In this document: positions 24,401 to 35,936 of the stretch, one piece after another
Position numbering within the stretch: position 1 is the stretch's first letter
Layout of the letters: every line of letters begins with the position of its first letter
From: Channa striata
Taxonomy: Eukaryota > Chordata > Actinopteri > Anabantiformes > Channidae
Direction: 5' to 3'
Length of the DNA: 64,000 bases
NCBI GenBank assembly: GCA_033026295.1
Contig: CM065172.1
Span: forward strand, 17,107,165-17,171,164
Made by a program: the position numbers and the translations under genes
Notes under the pieces: generated by a model
What the model saw: the letters and a program-made list of their open reading frames with translations, nothing else
Databases searched by the model: none
Told to the model about the DNA's origin: nothing

Positions 24401-26860
24401 TGGGCGAATCTGTATATAGCTCTGTGGTAGAGGTGAAGGCTTCAGTGTATTCGTGCTGACATTGCCAGTCGACTGGTGCGTCACTCGTTGTCACCAGCTC
24501 CCAGTAAGCAGACAGCACTTCTGAAACCCTCTGTAGCGCCTCCAAAGGAGATCCCCTGTAGAGCATCTCAAAACTTTCTGGCTTATCCTGCGGCAGTTTA
24601 CGAGAAACACACATTACACGCATTTTCACGTGAACTGCTGAACATCTGCACACATAACATATTTCATTTTCATGTTTTGTGTTCTATTCATTCCTCAGGA
24701 ATAGGCTGTAAAACACCTCAACCTTACCTCGACCTCTTCGTTAATCTGCGGAACACACTTCTGGGAATATATGTTGAGGATGAGGGCTCTCAGGGACTGA
24801 ACGTAGCCATCATTGACTGAACCCCGACCGTATTTAAAGTGGGTGGTGAGGAGTTCCAGAATCCAGGGTAAAGCAGCTTTTACAAAGCAACATTTGCTCT
24901 GTGGGATATCAGAGAACAAGCTCATAAAAAAGTCAATAACAATAACGTTTGCGTCAAAGGTTTTTGTATGGAACCCGTAAAAAAATGTCACCTTACCAAA
25001 GTTCTCCGTTCTATGAAAGTGTAAGTTATCGAGCACCCACTTCTCAACTGGTTATCCATCTGCAGAGACAACAACAAAGAAATTTCAGCGCGGAATATAA
25101 GGTGTTTATAGGGTTGTTTCGAGAAGTGCATTTCTAATGACGTTTCAACACCTACCAGATGCCTAACTGTGAGCAGGTGCTCCCTGGTGATGGAGTGTCT
25201 GCATGGACCAGGGACCTCAGCCATAGTCAGGGGGAAGCTCAGGAACATAAGCACACACAGACACTTTACCTGGAACTGACACAGCTTTACGTCATCTCCA
25301 TGTCAACCCTTCACGTCTCCAAAAGTACATTGTAAGCCATAATGAAAAACATGCAAACTTTGCTCAGTAATACATTACTCATGTAGTTTGTACATTTAAA
25401 AAAGCCAAAACGAGACTCAACCAATGCCGCATCCTGACCTTAACCATTTCAATATGAATGCCACATAACAGCCTCTGATTCAGTGAGCCCTCCCAAACAT
25501 TTGTTTTTCAAAAAGCTTTTTGGATTTTCTTTTACTAATCCAACTTTGAAGCTAATGTAAATGGAATTTCCTCTGGATTCAGAGTATAGCGGTAAAGATC
25601 TAACCAATTCTTGCCTTTCCATTCAACACTGTCCAGTTTCAGTTACAACACTTTCTTTTTACCCCCGCACTTTATGTGTATGTTAGCTCAACTCTGGTCT
25701 TAACCAAGTATCAGGTTTCGGGCTGAGTATGGGCAACGTGCACGGCGCCTCTTTTCTGCAACACTGCTATGGAAACATAACCTGGCGTTAGATAAGTTCC
25801 AGCTATGGTCAAATGGTGCCCTCTACCATCAAAGCATGGCCGGGAGAGCAACATGTGAGGACTTTTCCCTCTCTGATGATGCTTCCTACCAAGGCGAATG
25901 TGAGGGTAAAATAGGCTCCAGATGGACAAAATCCTTCTATTCAGAATTAAAACATGGTGACAAATACTCCTAACACTGTGGGCAAAATGTCTGCACTGGG
26001 AGGCATTCCTTGATAATCATTCCTTTGACTCACTTGACCTATGAGTTCGATGCCGCTTTTGCAACAGAAAGTTACGAGCAAAGCACTGAACGGAAGTTAT
26101 CCAACGTTATACATTTGTTGTGTGTTTGATGCTTTTTAAAAACTAAAGAAAATTGTCCAAAGCCAACAGAGATGGGAAGTATGCTTCTCGTATTTTGTCG
26201 TCTGTTTTCCGTCTGTTAAGCTGTGCAGCTTTTTATGTTTGCATCTAGGTTTTTGAGTTATGTAACTAAACTAAATTTTTGCAGAGTATGTGTCATGATT
26301 TACAGTGAATCTAAGTTGTTCAGTCTGTGCATGCAAATTGATTGCCAGGACCCAGAGGAAAAAAAAAAAAAAAAAAATCTTGTTCCATTGTGGTTTTTAC
26401 CATTCATGCAAATACAACATAATAATGTGAAAAAGGTGGGATTTGAAACAGAGAAGATGAAAAGGTGACTTTTCAGACAAAAACAAGATGCGTGTATGAA
26501 CTGAACTTCTATTGTGCCAACTGGGAACCCACTTAATGACCGATGATGGCACCTAATCTAATTATTATAATTTAATAAAACTGTTGATGATGCCGGTATG
26601 TGGCAAATGCAGAGACACATGATACAAATATCATCTATCACATGATTTCTTCATAGTGTTCATGATAATTCTATGTATGTCAGAAAAGAGCCCGCTCAGA
26701 ATAAAACTGCCTAACATGCAAACACGAGTACGCTCATGCGTTCTTTTCTCCCACTGCGCGCTCCGAGTTTGTAATCATTGCTTTTTACTGCGGTAATGAC
26801 AGAAAAGCTCTCACCTACCTTAGCTTTGTTCTGAATCAGGGAAGACACAAGGATGGTCAT
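21496..26860 (-). CDS. csf1: Macrophage colony-stimulating factor 1, short form
   Basis: Ligand of the CSF1 receptor, controlling macrophages and, in fish, pigment cells. Exons, high to low: 26819-26860, 25156-25269, 24997-25059, 24728-24898, 24386-24587, 24166-24302, 21620-21654, 21496-21529; all GT-AG and in phase, 265 residues. Exon 1 gives MTILVSSLIQNKAK; exon 2 completes the signal peptide (KCLCVLMFLSFPLTM) and starts the mature chain (AEVPGPCRHS). The four-helix cytokine follows (C37, C61, C76/C77, C121, C173), then a short Ser/Thr stalk, a transmembrane helix at 219-240 (LGFIIASVCGGLLLILTIYC) and a 25-residue tail ending DLQDVEMEQQ. The long spacer exon of mammalian CSF1 is missing, and so is the C102-C146 disulfide pair. 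Teleosts have two paralogues; the length suggests the short one (csf1b), but this is inference. Exon 7 has a CAGAAG tandem acceptor. Confidence 0.92.
22533..22563. repeat. 12-bp inverted repeat in csf1 intron
   Basis: ACTAGTACAGAA (22533-22544) and its exact reverse complement (22552-22563) are separated by a 7-nt loop, GTACACA. It lies in the 2.5-kb intron between the transmembrane and tail exons of csf1. Confidence 0.75.
23934..23964. repeat. 31-nt near-perfect palindrome in csf1 intron
   Basis: TGTACATTTGCACAC (23934-23948) and its exact reverse complement (23950-23964) flank one central C; GCAC/GTGC outside the arms can extend pairing past a bulge. Each arm holds an octamer-like ATTTGCAC and a TGTACA half-site. 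It lies about 200 bases downstream of the csf1 transmembrane exon. Confidence 0.8.
24027..24039 (+). repeat. G13 homopolymer
   Basis: A run of 13 G in the csf1 intron, about 60 bases from the palindrome at 23934-23964. Unstable in length and prone to sequencing error. Confidence 0.8.
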
Positions 26861-27305
26861 CTGGTAAGTGTTTGACAATGGAAAACACCAGACTCCTCTG
26901 TCACACACATTGAAGCAAAGAGATCCTTCTCATATACTCAGTTTCACTCCAGCGAAAGGAATTTGCTGTTAAGTAAATTTGACACTTCGTCATGTGGCTC
27001 TGTTCTTCAAAGCATTGCTTGATGTGCTCCTCCTGCACTGAGTGAGTTCAAACTAACTGTCTCAGCTGACAGACAGCCCTTTTTAAAGACCTCCCACCTC
27101 TCAACAAAATGCATCGTCTTGGTCTGTGTTGATGCATTATGATAAATGGGCTCTGGGGTTGTAGTTTGACTGGATAATGTGTTTGTCTCAATGTCTCGCA
27201 AGATCCTTCACAAGTACTTAAAATATAGAACAACAGCATTTGAAGTGGGGCTCTGTAACATCTGTTCTTGTTCTCGAAACTATCCATTGAGTGTAACTTG
27301 CAATA

Positions 27306-27338
27306 AAAGCACGTATGAACTCTGTTCATACGTGTTTT
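27306..27338. repeat. Hairpin with 11-bp perfect stem and 3-nt loop
   Basis: CACGTATGAAC (27310-27320), loop TCT, GTTCATACGTG (27324-27334), extended by AAAA/TTTT after a single bulged G. Located about 450 bases upstream of csf1 exon 1. Confidence 0.75.
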
Positions 27339-27954
27339 GACCAGTGGCCATGCAAGTTTTCCTCTGGAGAACAGATCAGAAGGGCTTCACATGAGAGAAA
27401 CTGAGAAAGACAATTAAGATGCTGTCAGAGAAGATGTGCTCATCACTGCGGGGGTCTGCAGAGGTCAAGGCAAGCAGGTGACACCACAGGCTGCATGAAG
27501 AATTTGAAACTTTTTTAAATCAGTGCCATGTTTATCAAGGTTTATTGGTGGTCTACTACTATCATTAAGACCTCACCTAACCCAAGAGAGAGAAGCATTC
27601 CCATTAACGTTTGTTCTAACTTATTTTAGATGGCAAATTCTTCTTGAAACAGGTCAACAGACTCCAACAGGGAAATAAAATCATTTGGCCTGGCATCTAT
27701 TAACACAGGAAGTGGCTTTGTAAACTTTGAATTGTGAACACATTCCTAAGCTCCTAAAACGTGCGTCTGACTCATTCATTGCTTTTGTACTTTGAAATGT
27801 ACTGAGCTTTTTTTACTTTTTTGTGCTCTAGAGGGATATTTTAAGGTGTCATCACAGTTCTGCATCAATGATAAAATTATCAAAATATAACACATTTAAT
27901 TTTGGTGGAGTTTACATGTCCCTGTGCTTGTGTGCATTAGGTTTCACATGCATG

Positions 27955-28025
27955 TTTATTGGTGGCTCTAAATTGCCCGTAGGAGTTAATGTGAGAGTGA
28001 ATGGTTGTTGTCTGTCTATGTCTGT
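27955..28025 (-). repeat. Dispersed fish repeat fragment
   Basis: GGTGGCTCTAAATTGCCCGT followed by GTGAGAGTGAATGGTTGTTG and TGTCTGTCTATGT. I recognise it as the other end, in opposite orientation, of the repeat family seen at 11690-11830. No coding capacity. Confidence 0.5.
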
Positions 28026-30242
28026 CCCAAAAATTAAAACCAAAAAACAAAACCAAATCATGGGACCAAAATATTTTAGCTCATAGTGAAACTCAGAGGG
28101 TCAGATAGATCAAAAGTCACAATACTTCACAGATCTGTCACAGACTGCTGATATATTCAAAACTGAAATAATCTTCCTTTAGAACAAAAACTCCCCCATT
28201 TAAAAACTGCCAACAAGTAAAATAACTATAATTATACTAGTTGTGTTGTAACGTCAACCCTCAGTGCCTCCCTTAGTTGGTTTAAATATTAAAAGGAATG
28301 AGAGGAGAAGATATGTGCATGTTTTAAAAGAGCTAGATATTGTCTGAAGGATATGTATGGCGTGACCTGTGATATAGTTTGAGCTGAAAGGAGGCATCCT
28401 GATGGTGAATCATCAGTTTTTTACACACTGCAGAAGTGTCTTTGTGCTACTGTTTAGTGTAAATACTCTTTCTCCTGTTTCGGAGTTTGTGGAACTTGTT
28501 CAGCCAACAGCCTGCTGAACAGAATAGAAAAAAACAGCAATCTCAGCATAGCCAAAGAAACTAAATCTCCTATAAAACCACAGCATGTTGTTTTTTACGC
28601 TATTATTTTTACATGGGAAAGAAAAAGCATGTAAATGTGTTCATTTGAGAGTTTATTTGAAAATAAACCTTTTTTTTTTTTTGACACAGTAAGTTCAGCT
28701 CTGGCTTGGTTTGAAAAATGAGCAAATGTATTTTTCAAATGTACAGATGCAGGAACATCTCTTTTATGTTATTTATAGTGTATGACAGGTTAGTCTTGTC
28801 AGATCAGTCTTAACAAAGAAAAGTAAAAATAAAAGACAAAGTTTAACGGAGGAGAAGTGTTACTGTAGGAGATTTCACAATATTCCACGTCTTGAAATAA
28901 TAATAACTAATAATAAGTAGTAATCATAAACATTATCAAGACCATTTGTTGTTCAGAAGTTGGGTGTTTTGCAAGCATTTTGAGATTTTTAAAATACAGT
29001 TCAACTAATTCTTGTCAAAAATAATATAGATTATGTTTAAAGAGACATCTGTTGGTTTGGGAAATACATAAGTTTGGGCTGTTTGGGCGAGTTTCCAGGC
29101 TGAATAGTTCTACAGACTCATACTGAGAAACATGTTTTTGCAATAGTTGAACATATTGTTGCTAAAATGTCAGTACAGAGATATCCACTCTCACCTCACT
29201 GCGGGCTATCAACAGATAAACATCTAAAGTAGACAATTCATGGATGTAAAAGCAAGGAAACATGACATTCCCACTGTCAGTGGATTGCGGCATGGGTGGA
29301 ATTTCCGGATTCACAGAAAAAGAGACAAAAAGATCTGACAAGAGCATCTGATAAATATGTGTCCTTTTATTGTTTTGCTATCTTTGTGTCTTCTTTACCT
29401 GCTAACTAAGCAGAAGTAACCGTGTTAATCAAGTCAGTCTAAAAACCGCCCCGAAGCTGCATGTTCACTCCGAAAAATATTTTGTCTGTCAGAGCTTGTT
29501 ATGATGAACCTTACACTGATACTCAAAAAAGGATTTCATCTTTAAAGCAGGGTTCTGTGAGGGATCACGAGCTTAACAAGCTGCAAAAAAACCAAAAGGA
29601 AAGAAATTTCTCACAATATATCACTCATTCCTTATGAAACTGCTGCTTACTAAAGACAAAGCTGCAACGTCAGTGGGAAAAAAAGTGAAGGTTGGTGTCT
29701 AACCGTGCGACCCATTGCTTTACATTTTTACCTAACTATGAAATGTTTGCATGCAGTTATTGATAAACAGCGTCAAATATTTCTGTGACTGCTCTGCTGT
29801 GGGTGGTTACATCTGCTCCAACAATCTGTTTTCACTTCAGCCTTGACTTCCACATGGCCACAAAATGCCTTCGACAGTATTGGAAAGACAGAGTGCAGTC
29901 ATTAATGAAGTTTGATCGAATTCAATCCCAAATAAACAAGTTTATTCTTGTTAGGTCAGTGCATTACAAATATGTATTTCTACTGTTGCTGGAATTGTAA
30001 TTAGCAGATTCTCACACATAAATGGATCTGCTGGTAAATAATTATAAATAAAAACATATTCAGAAAGTGTCCAGTGCAGCTCGTAAAGAAAGCAGGATTT
30101 ACTAAAATGTAATGATATGACTTACTTAATGAGGACAAATTTTATAATTACAAATTATGAGTTAAAATAAAATGCAAACAAAACTAAAAGCAGTAAATAA
30201 ACATGATGAAGAAAAATGCCATGGCTGATGTTTGACCTCCTG

Positions 30243-31330
30243 TCAGACCGCTGCAGCAAACCCTATGCGATTATTGTGACGATCAAACTCCGTGTAGTAG
30301 CGGGCAATGAAGTTGGCTCCCAAAATCCAGACGGGACCTGTAGGGGGTGGCAGATCCAAGCTTCTGAAGGTGACGATGCAGACGTCCCCTTGGGTGTGCA
30401 GTTGCTGTAGACACAAAGAGCATTAAGTTCCTAATGATAGGCTGCTGCAACAGTGACACAGTAATAGTCCTTTATTCAAAATTCTACTTGAGTTGAAGGA
30501 CAGATATATAATCAGCAAAATGTGCTTAAAAAATGAAACGTACCCATTTTGTGTAATGACCCTTTTTGTGTGTTGATATTTTGCACTATCTCAAAAACAT
30601 GGTTTTATGTCATTTGTGGTTCTCTCAGTTTTGTCAGAAACGAGTTAGAACTTTATAATTCACCTCGGTATAAAGTGAGCTGAAATCCTAGAACGTGCAG
30701 CTTTGTGCAGCTCAGCTTGAGCAGGCCTCATAACTGAAAACACCTGTGTGGGTGTGTAGAGCCTTTAATCCATTACGACGCGTCATATTTTCTCGGTTAA
30801 TCATTTGGTCTGTTTGCAAATTCAAAGTAACTAGTAAGTGCCGCTGTTAAATAAATGTACTGCTGTTAAAATAATACTTTAATTTGAAATGATTAAGCAT
30901 TTGTCATTCTTACCCTTAAGATATAATCCTCCTGAGTGAGTGAGTACTCCTGGCCACCCATGTGGAAAGTGATGCTGGGCAATGCCTTGACAGTGTCACA
31001 GTTGACTTTGTACTGATGAAGAACACAAAGTAATCAGTGATGATGATGATGATAATGAATCATGAATATTAATTTTTGCAGACAGTTTTTTTTTCTTTTA
31101 GTTGGAAATGGTGTTGCGTGTGTAAAAACGTACTCCACTTTCATCCAGCTGTGCTCCGATGGTTTTCATCAGCACAGAAATAGAGGAGGCTGGGCCTGTG
31201 ATGTAGGAGGAGCCTGTGTCGATCACAGCTGTGCAGCCCTCAGCACAAAACAGCATTTCCCTCCCCACAGAAACCCTAAAAGATTTGAAAAGAAGTGTAA
31301 AATAAAACACATGTTGTTTCTGAATGGGTG

Positions 31331-31375
<45 letters not shown>

Positions 31376-33510
31376 ACAAACACACTGTATAATGTGTAAA
31401 GCAAAGATCTTACCCTCTCATGATAACTTCCCATTTTCCAAGCTCCTTTGTTTCAATATAGTTAAAGCTCCCAGTGTAATAGTTTGGGTCTGTGCCGCCA
31501 AGAACCAGCTCTCCACCTGGGGAGCGTTTTGGGTCCCTGAAAATAAAAATTAGCATTCAGGGCATTTTTGCTCTGTATATGGTCTGGTCTGTTCAAAACA
31601 ATGTTTTTGTCTGGGTATCTCAAAGTGGAGTTATGAAATAATGTTTGAAAAAATACTTTTTTTCACTATTGTTTTGTTTTTCTTGAAAACCTGACAATTA
31701 TCACATATAATAACTTCTAGTTGTCTCACTCAAAACAAAATAATTGTAGCAAAGTGAAACAGATTTGGGTCTAATTACATAACCATTTTTTTTCCTGTGG
31801 AGAGGTGAAGTCATTCACACACAGAAGCCAGAGGAGGTGAGTTGACCCAGTTCTCAACTCACCTGCTGTAGTAAATAGAGAACACTTCTTCCTTGAGGAC
31901 ACGCTGAGACATAATGCGGTCAAACACCGGGGTGATACCATCGATGGCCATGTTGGGGTAACCCATGCCCAGGACTCCGTCAAACTTGGCAAAGATGAAC
32001 GGTATGGCAGACAGCGAGGTGGCTTCAGCAAACACTTGCACCACAGGAATACCACCAACCTGCAGCAGTAATGCCAGTAGCAAGCCAAATGTTTAAGCTT
32101 TATTATGTAAGAGGAAGTTCAAGCATTTTTTCACTTTGGAAACTCAATATTTTTTATAGGTGAATCATTTTCAACTTACGACGACCACATCCTCGCTCAG
32201 GAAACCCCTGACGTTTCCTGCTGCGTACTGGATGGAAAATCCAGTTCCATTCTCAACGTACGTCTGGGATTTTGAGGCATCGTACCTGTTGTGAGTAACT
32301 TTCAAAGTAAAGTTCAAAGTTCATTTGTGTCATTAAAAACAAACTTGTATCATACATACAAATAACATTTCTCTGGTTCTGTAGCGGAGCCCAAAGTGAC
32401 CTTGATGCCGACAGGTTATCAGGAAAAAGCTACAGCAGTAAAGAACCGGGCTACTAACAGGTGCAGTTTGCTCCTGATGAAGTAATATTTTGGGCATGAT
32501 ACAAGCTGGTAACACCCATTTAAAGTGGTGTTAACTTGGGAAGTGGTTGATTCACATCACAGTTATTTTATTGCTTTTATAAAAATCTGGACTAGTTGGG
32601 CATTTCTGTGTGCATGTACACACTTACAGCAGGCTGTGGAGAAAGGCGAACAGCTTTGCGACGGCACCCACAGGTTGGCCGAACCTGTGTCAAACACCAC
32701 GTTGAACATCTGGGCTGGAAAACCGATACTGATTTCCCCAAAGTACTGTGTCTGTTGTACACAGAGTACACAGGAAAAAATATAATATAATATTAATATA
32801 ATAGACAAATTCTGACATTCCTAAGTGTCTCACATCCAAGTAGTTAGTCAATGGTGTGGGAATAGTCCCGTTGTTGGCGTCATCTGTGCGTTTCTGGCCA
32901 AGCTCAGTCAACACCTGCTCCACAGATACCCCCATCTCCTGCAGAGTCTGTCGTATAGATGGCATCTTCTTCAGAGCAATTCTGGAAACAAATTGATTAA
33001 CAGAAAAAGCAGGAAAAAACAAATAAATTCCTTTTGATATGACAGAAACTACGGGCATTCATGAAGGAACAGCAGAGGTGATGACTAAAGAGCTACTAAA
33101 GTGGTCCGTGAAATGCATTTTCCATGCTATATATCGGATGCATATGTCTGGTCATAATTCTAGTATAACAATGAACCTTTAATAAAATACAGACTGACCT
33201 AGTCTTAGTGCTCAGCCAAAAAAATAACCTTTAACACATGTTAAGCCAGAGCTAAAAACATTTGGTTTGTAATGAGCCAATAAAACACATTTGTGGTCCT
33301 GTGTGTGTGTTTTGGATTGTTTTCTTTTCTTTGCCATCAGTTCTTTGCTGTGGCACGTTTTCTGCTGTGTGAATGTAATTACGCATTAAATCATAACTGC
33401 TCAGGCAGGTATATAAAGAAAAAGGTTTCTTACCTTCTTAAGGCATAACTTGAGGTCACTGTCAACGATAGAGCAACCAAACCCATCATGACATTTGTCA
33501 GTAGTGCCAT
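30243..33510 (-). CDS. ren: Renin, aspartic protease
   Basis: Secreted aspartyl protease that releases angiotensin I from angiotensinogen. Exons, high to low: 33434-33510, 32834-32981, 32628-32751, 32180-32298, 31863-32059, 31414-31536, 31134-31275, 30914-31012, 30243-30404; phases agree, 396 residues (human 406). Signal peptide about 1-23 (MALLTNVMMGLVALSLTVTS), prosegment starting LRRIALKKMPSIRQTL, catalytic D96 in VVFDTGSANLWVP, flap Y141 in FSIQYAAG, second catalytic D282 in AVIDTGSSY, and the C-terminal ILGANFIARYYTEFDRHNNR. TNYLDTQYFGEI at the pro/mature junction and the nine-exon layout favour renin over cathepsin D/E or pepsin. In the exon 32180-32298 only the upstream acceptor (TTGAAAG|TTACTC) keeps the frame and restores the conserved CFTHNRYD. 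A TATA box lies at 33604-33612. Confidence 0.95.
31335..31388. repeat. (CA)n microsatellite inside a short ren intron
   Basis: About 54 bases of nearly pure CA within the 138-bp intron 31276-31413, between two ren exons. It makes up about 40% of the intron and lies 25 bases from the donor of the upstream exon 31414-31536. Confidence 0.9.
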
Positions 33511-33603
33511 GGCGACTTTTCTGATGACCACTGTATATTTTGCTCTTCCTGGTGTAGTGAATCAGAGTTTTTCAAATCTGCCTCTCTCTGTGCGGACTGT
33601 TTC

Positions 33604-33612
33604 CTTTTTATA
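33604..33612 (-). promoter_or_regulatory. ren: ren TATA box
   Basis: The minus strand reads TATAAAAAG, 94-102 bases upstream of the renin start codon, implying a start near 33580 and a 5'UTR of about 70 nt. Renin genes of other vertebrates are TATA-driven. A CRE-like TGACGTTA lies further upstream at 33804-33811. Confidence 0.75.
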
Positions 33613-35894
33613 CCATCTCCTGCTCCCTGTGCTCTCACCCATGGGCCACTAACTCTGTTTGGGAGTTTTTCTAGAGGTGACCACTTAAAAACAAGCTCTG
33701 CTTAGTCACACAACCTCTCCTATGATTAACTGGTCCCCCTGAGACATTAAGACGTTGACCTTTTCAAAGAGCTGAAGCAGGGGTGCAGAACTTTGGAGAT
33801 TGCTGACGTTATGTGGTCAGACACCTTGTCTGCGGGGCTGTAAGATGCTCTGAGCTGTCACAGCGATAATTTGTTATTAAACTCAATTAAAAGTGAGTAT
33901 GTGAAGCAGGCAGGTTTTATTTCCCTTTGCAAAGATTAATGCTTTAGTACTGATGTCCACATGACAAGGCTAAGCATGAAGGATCATACACACCGGTAGG
34001 TTCAAAGGACTTCGATGAAGATCCACCTAATCATTCTGTAAAAGTTCTCACTCGGTTTTTAACATTTGGAGGATTCCCGCAGTATCTGTTCTGCCAGGAT
34101 AGAGTTGTATGTTGTTACCACACTGACCAATAAGAAATACTACTGCATCTTAGTATTAAAACAATATTAATTAGCGTCATGTTTTCCTGTGTGCAAATCT
34201 TATATATATCAATAAAAATGGACTCTGTTGTCCTGTTGTTTTGTCTCCTCATATACACATTTTTATAATGTTGCAAATTGCGAAAAAGCAATGTGAAATT
34301 TTAGAAGTTACACTTTATGTATTACAACACAGTTTCCCATTTCCCTTCTCTGTAGCACTTTAATTGGGGTTGGACCAGGATTGTAGTTTTGTCTCAACAT
34401 AGTCAAACACATTGTGCCTGAGATCACCGGGGACTTTTCTCTAATAAACCTGACCGCGGCCTTTTTAACCCCAGTTGTTTCGAGTGCCTAGGAATTAACG
34501 TAAGAAGGTTTCACAATAACGCATGACTTGATAATGTATTACTAGGTAAATAGTTTTTTCACCTGCTAACAGTTTCTGTATGGTTATAATCTTGGCTAAT
34601 ACTTTTCTGGTTTCTCATTTAATGTACGCATGTTATTATCAGTAAAAACAGCTGCCATCTGCTGCAGGAAATGTGGGGTGAGCAGTGACAGTGGAGCATA
34701 TTAGTTATGATCTGGTCCTAAATAACATGCTGGTAGAAGTTAAAAGTAAGTTTTGGGTGATAGACTCAGGGGTTCTTCAGTAATCTTGGATATAAAGTAA
34801 AAAATTATGTACATAATAATCAGCCATACCAGTCTTATGTGTCCTACAGTTAGACTTTATGGGTTTGTTTTAATGGATCATTTTGGGGTCAGTCTGTGGC
34901 GTGACCCTTGACCTGCTGGCTCAGTGTTTACCAGCGGCTCTTTCCCACACTGCCTAGAGAGACCCCTGCGTCACTCCTGTTTGGCCTCCCACCTCCTCGG
35001 CAAGTCCACCGCACTGATGGGCATGGGAAACGTAGAAGGATTCAAAATTCTTTTCAAGCGTTCACAAAACCTTTAAGTCATAAAAACGAGCTAAAGCTGA
35101 ACATGTGTTTGTGAAAAATGAGGCTGTTGAAAAAGATGCAGCAGACGTTCAATACGTTTCTGCTGACAGGCGCATATTAGAGCCAGTGTTCATGTAAAAG
35201 ATGCTCGCAGTGTTGTGAGCTATCTGTCATGAACAGAAATATATGAAGAGGAGCAGTGGTGGTTTGAAGGAAATGAGACTCGATGGAAGTTATCACTCAA
35301 ACAAACAAGCCTGACTCCCAAACCCACAGAACTCAACATTAAATCCTGACCAGCTGCTACGTGCTTCAAATGCGAAAAGCCTGCATGTTTTTTGGGTTAT
35401 TTCCAAGTAGCCGCTTCATACCATTAAAACAAAATGTAGAGAACAAGTATTGGGTTTCAAAGATTTTATGCTCAGTAATGTTTTTGAAATTGAAACGAAT
35501 GAACTCCAAATTAGAAATGACAAGACTGTGAATCCATCTGGAGACAATATGTATGAAAATATGCAAGGCAGTCTTCACAACAGGAGGTAAAAAATGTAGA
35601 ATCTGAGACCAAAGGAGATAATAAAAATGTGTTTTATGTGTGACAGCATAATATCTACCCTCAAGAGCACTGCGAGTTCTTTTCTCTGGGCAAATTTAAC
35701 ACAATAAATTAATTGTTTACATTTTTACATAATTTGGTAAAAAAGTAAACATGCTGTATTTGTCCTGACCAGCAGGGAGCAGCATTGACCCTAAAACGAA
35801 TGAGGAGACGACTGAGAAAAAAAACCTGAAGGAAAGAAAACCAAATCACAGAATAATAACTGGGTGAATTGCTTACAACAAAATATTAATAGTA

Positions 35895-35936
<42 letters not shown>

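Larger units (their letters stand above)
26861..30242. other. Intergenic between csf1 and ren
   Basis: Contains the csf1 upstream region (no TATA box recognised), an A19 run at about 26359-26377 just inside csf1 intron 1, a hairpin at 27306-27338, and a dispersed-repeat fragment at about 27955-28025 (GGCTCTAAATTGCCCGTAGG). No coding exon recognised. TTTATT at 29941-29946 (minus-strand AATAAA) is a possible ren polyadenylation signal, about 300 bases past the ren stop. Confidence 0.5.

Noticed and set aside
32163..32298. Downstream acceptor CACAACAG|GTACG for the ren exon
   Set aside because: It would put the exon out of frame with the preceding phase; the acceptor ending at 32299 keeps the frame and restores CFTHNRYD.
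34908..35114. Plus-strand ORF of 68 codons
   Set aside because: No homologue recognised and no splice or promoter logic; composition is not distinct from flanks.
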